In this document: positions 62,043-64,000 of the stretch, piece by piece
How the letters are laid out: each line of letters starts with the position of its first letter
How positions within the stretch are numbered: position 1 is the stretch's first letter
Assembly: GCA_046347635.1 (NCBI GenBank)
Contig: JAXMFT010000003.1
Coordinates: 124,001 to 188,000 of the forward strand
Length of the DNA: 64,000 bases
Source of the DNA: JAGVSZ01 sp019137045
GTDB lineage: Bacteria > Pseudomonadota > Gammaproteobacteria > Burkholderiales > SG8-39
Reading direction: 5' to 3'
Notes under the pieces: generated by a model
Database searches by the model: none
Told to the model about the DNA's origin: nothing
What the model saw: only the letters and a program-made list of their open reading frames with translations
Translations under genes and position numbers: made by a program

Positions 62043-64000
62043 TTCGCCACGCTGATCTCGACGCGGCGTCCCTCCGCGTCCTGGCCCGCCCCGACGATGA
62101 CCTCTTCCGGCTTCCTGAGGTTGATCCGGTCTTCGGCGACGCCGGCGGCCTTCAGCGCGTCGCGCACCGCCATGGCGCGCTGCTTGGCGAGCTCGAGGTT
62201 CTGCTCGGCGTTGCCGCTCTTGTCGGCGAACCCCGAGAGATCCACCTTGAGGCCGGCGTTCTGCTTCATGGCCTGCGCCACCGCGGCGACGGTCTTCTGA
62301 TCCTCCCCGCCCAGCGTCGTCTTGCCGGTCTCGAAGTACAGGCGGGCCGGGAGCGCGCCCGCCGGAGCCGGCGCAGGGGTCGCGGCGGTGACCGGTGCCG
62401 CGGCGGGCGTCGCCGGCGCCGCGGCGGTGAGCGCCGCAGGCGCAGTCGCCGCGGCGACCTTGCCGTGATCGCCCCCGCCCGCCATCAGCGGCACGATCAG
62501 CAGCGCGACGATGTTGATGATCTTGATGAGCGGGTTCACCGCCGGGCCGGCAGTGTCCTTGTACGGGTCGCCGACCGTGTCCCCCGTCACCGCGGCCTTG
62601 TGGGCGTCGGACCCCTTGCCGCCGTGATTGCCGTCCTCGATGTACTTCTTCGCGTTGTCCCACGCGCCGCCGCCCGTGGTCATCGAGATGGCGACGAAGA
62701 GACCGGTGACGATCGTGCCCATCAGCACGCCGCCGAGCGCCTGCGGGCCGAGCGCGAGCCCGATCACGATCGGGATCAGCACCGGCAGCAGCGACGGAAC
62801 GATCATCTCCTTGATCGCCGCGCGGGTGAGCATGTCGACCGCCGTGCCGTACTCCGGCTTGGCCTTGCCTTCCATGATCCCCGGGATCTCCTTGAACTGC
62901 CGGCGCACTTCCATCACCACCGAGCCGGCCGCGCGCCCCACCGCCTCCATCGCCATCGCGCCGAAGAGGTACGGCACCATGCCGCCGATGAAGAGCCCGA
63001 TGATCACCATGTGGTTCGACAGGTCGAAGCTCAGGTGCTGGCCGGCGCTCTCCAGCGCGTGGGTGTAGTCGGCGAACAGCACCAGCGCCGCCAGTCCCGC
63101 CGAGCCGATCGCGTAACCCTTGGTGACCGCCTTGGTGGTGTTGCCGACCGCGTCGAGCGGGTCGGTGATGTCGCGCACCGAATCGGGCAGGTCGGCCATC
63201 TCGGCGATGCCGCCCGCGTTGTCCGTGATCGGGCCGTAGGCGTCGAGCGCCACGATGATGCCGGTCATCGACAGCATCGAGGTCGCCGCGATCGCGATGC
63301 CGTACAGGCCGGCCAGCCAGTAGGAGAGGAAGATCGCGACGCACACCGCGATCACCGGCCAGGCGGTGGCCTTCATCGACACGCCGATGCCGGCGATGAT
63401 GTTGGTCGCGTGCCCGGTGGTCGAGGCCTGCGCGACGTGCTTCACCGGCCTGAACTGCGTGCCGGTGTAGTACTCGGTGATCCACACCATGAAGCCGGTG
63501 AGGACGAGGCCGACCACGGCCGCCGCCCACAGCTGCCACACCGCGACGAACTTGCGCCCGCCCGCGACGTCGAACGGCACGCTCGCCAGCACCTCGCCCA
63601 TGATCCACTGGGTGATCGGATAGAACGCGACGAGCGCCAGGATCCCCGCCACCCACAGGCCGCGATAGAGCGCGGGCATCACGTTCTTGTCGCCCGCCTT
63701 CGCCTTCACGAACCAGGTGCCGACGATGGAGGCGATGATCGAGAAGCCGCCGATCACGAGCGGGTAGATGACCGCCGCGGCGGAGGTGGTCTTCACCATC
63801 AGCGCGCCGAGCAGCATGGTCGCGATCAGCGTCACCGCGTAGGTCTCGAACAGGTCGGCCGCCATCCCGGCGCAGTCGCCGACGTTGTCGCCGACGTTGT
63901 CCGCGATCACCGCCGGATTGCGCGGATCGTCCTCGGGGATGCCGGCCTCGACCTTGCCGACGAGGTCGGCGCCGACGTCGGCACCCTTGGTGAAGATGCC
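62039..64000 (-). CDS. hppA: Membrane-bound H+-translocating pyrophosphatase with C-terminal OmpA-like domain (5' end outside window)
   Basis: The last about 653 codons of an M-PPase; the start lies beyond the right edge. The catalytic loop 'FTKGADVGADLVGKVEAGIP' with 'DDPRNPAVIADNVGDNVGDC' and 'GYAIGSAGLAALVLFADYTH' are intact. 'GNTTKAVTKG' carries the Lys that marks potassium-independent H+-pumping members (Ala in potassium-dependent ones). After the last membrane helix ('IINIVALLIVPLMAGG') comes an Ala/Pro linker and about 105 residues of an OmpA/MotB-type peptidoglycan-binding domain: 'ARLYFETGKTTLGGEDQKTV', 'LKVDLSGFADKSGNAEQNLE', 'LAKQRAMAVRDALKAAGV'. M-PPase C-termini face the periplasm, so such a domain could reach the cell wall. 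The fusion is unusual. Confidence 0.95.
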   Translation of the reverse strand, partial: GIFTKGADVGADLVGKVEAGIPEDDPRNPAVIADNVGDNVGDCAGMAADLFETYAVTLIATMLLGALMVKTTSAAAVIYPLVIGGFSIIASIVGTWFVKAKAGDKNVMPALYRGLWVAGILALVAFYPITQWIMGEVLASVPFDVAGGRKFVAVWQLWAAAVVGLVLTGFMVWITEYYTGTQFRPVKHVAQASTTGHATNIIAGIGVSMKATAWPVIAVCVAIFLSYWLAGLYGIAIAATSMLSMTGIIVALDAYGPITDNAGGIAEMADLPDSVRDITDPLDAVGNTTKAVTKGYAIGSAGLAALVLFADYTHALESAGQHLSFDLSNHMVIIGLFIGGMVPYLFGAMAMEAVGRAAGSVVMEVRRQFKEIPGIMEGKAKPEYGTAVDMLTRAAIKEMIVPSLLPVLIPIVIGLALGPQALGGVLMGTIVTGLFVAISMTTGGGAWDNAKKYIEDGNHGGKGSDAHKAAVTGDTVGDPYKDTAGPAVNPLIKIINIVALLIVPLMAGGGDHGKVAAATAPAALTAAAPATPAAAPVTAATPAPAPAGALPARLYFETGKTTLGGEDQKTVAAVAQAMKQNAGLKVDLSGFADKSGNAEQNLELAKQRAMAVRDALKAAGVAEDRINLRKPEEVIVGAGQDAEGRRVEISVAK

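Overview
The window is very GC-rich, with densely packed and often overlapping genes. It looks like a chromosomal segment of a betaproteobacterium, probably an uncultured or environmental Burkholderiales/Rhodocyclales relative. Pointers are the tsaE-amiC-mutL-miaA block, rarA-lolA-ftsK, a GlnB-type PII protein, many periplasmic binding proteins of the tctC ('Bug'), TRAP, TAXI and HAAT types, and a BadI/AliA/AliB-type alicyclic-acid pathway. Taxonomy is inferred from gene content only.

Layout. 1-9.6 kb (minus strand): one long operon reading badI, a five-gene HAAT-type ABC transporter, an aliB-like acyl-CoA dehydrogenase, a quinone-oxidoreductase-like gene, an aliA-like acyl-CoA ligase and the start of a crotonase. 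It looks like uptake, activation, oxidation and ring opening of cyclohexanecarboxylate or a similar alicyclic acid. 9.7-10.9 kb: one more binding protein; both transcription units have an FNR/ANR-like box upstream. 11.2-20.4 kb (plus): a GlgE-pathway operon (GH100-like glycosidase, glgB, glgE, treS-mak fusion), then a mechanosensitive-type membrane protein. 20.4-31 kb: accessory transport region with a tctC-type receptor, a truncated amidohydrolase, about 2.2 kb of degenerate DNA with a second receptor remnant, a TAXI-TRAP system, a tRNA-Ser(CGA) with a partly duplicated flank, an NTF2-like protein and a DctPQM TRAP system. 31-45 kb: mostly core genes (EthD-like, serS, rarA, lolA, ftsK, Crp/Fnr regulator, a TpsB-type outer-membrane protein, trxB, Smr protein, glnB, TPR protein, acyltransferase, ppa, SDR). 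45.8-47.1 kb: an IS5-like element with a CTAA target duplication, inserted in the stop codon of a DEAD-box helicase gene. 47-64 kb: rhlE, yheS, a hypothetical gene, an ECF sigma factor with its partner gene, a periplasmic hypothetical gene, queG, tsaE-amiC, dedA, ybaK-mutL-miaA, ggt, and the 3' part of a pyrophosphatase (hppA) carrying a C-terminal OmpA-like domain.

The most interesting items are the HppA-OmpA fusion, the alicyclic-acid/ABC-transporter operon with paired FNR-like boxes, the degenerate 22-24 kb region, and the duplicated tRNA-Ser flank. At least seven genes show apparent frameshifts, several as compensating pairs inside conserved domains. Such a density in unrelated genes suggests indel errors in the assembly as much as biology, so broken genes here should be checked against reads before being called pseudogenes.
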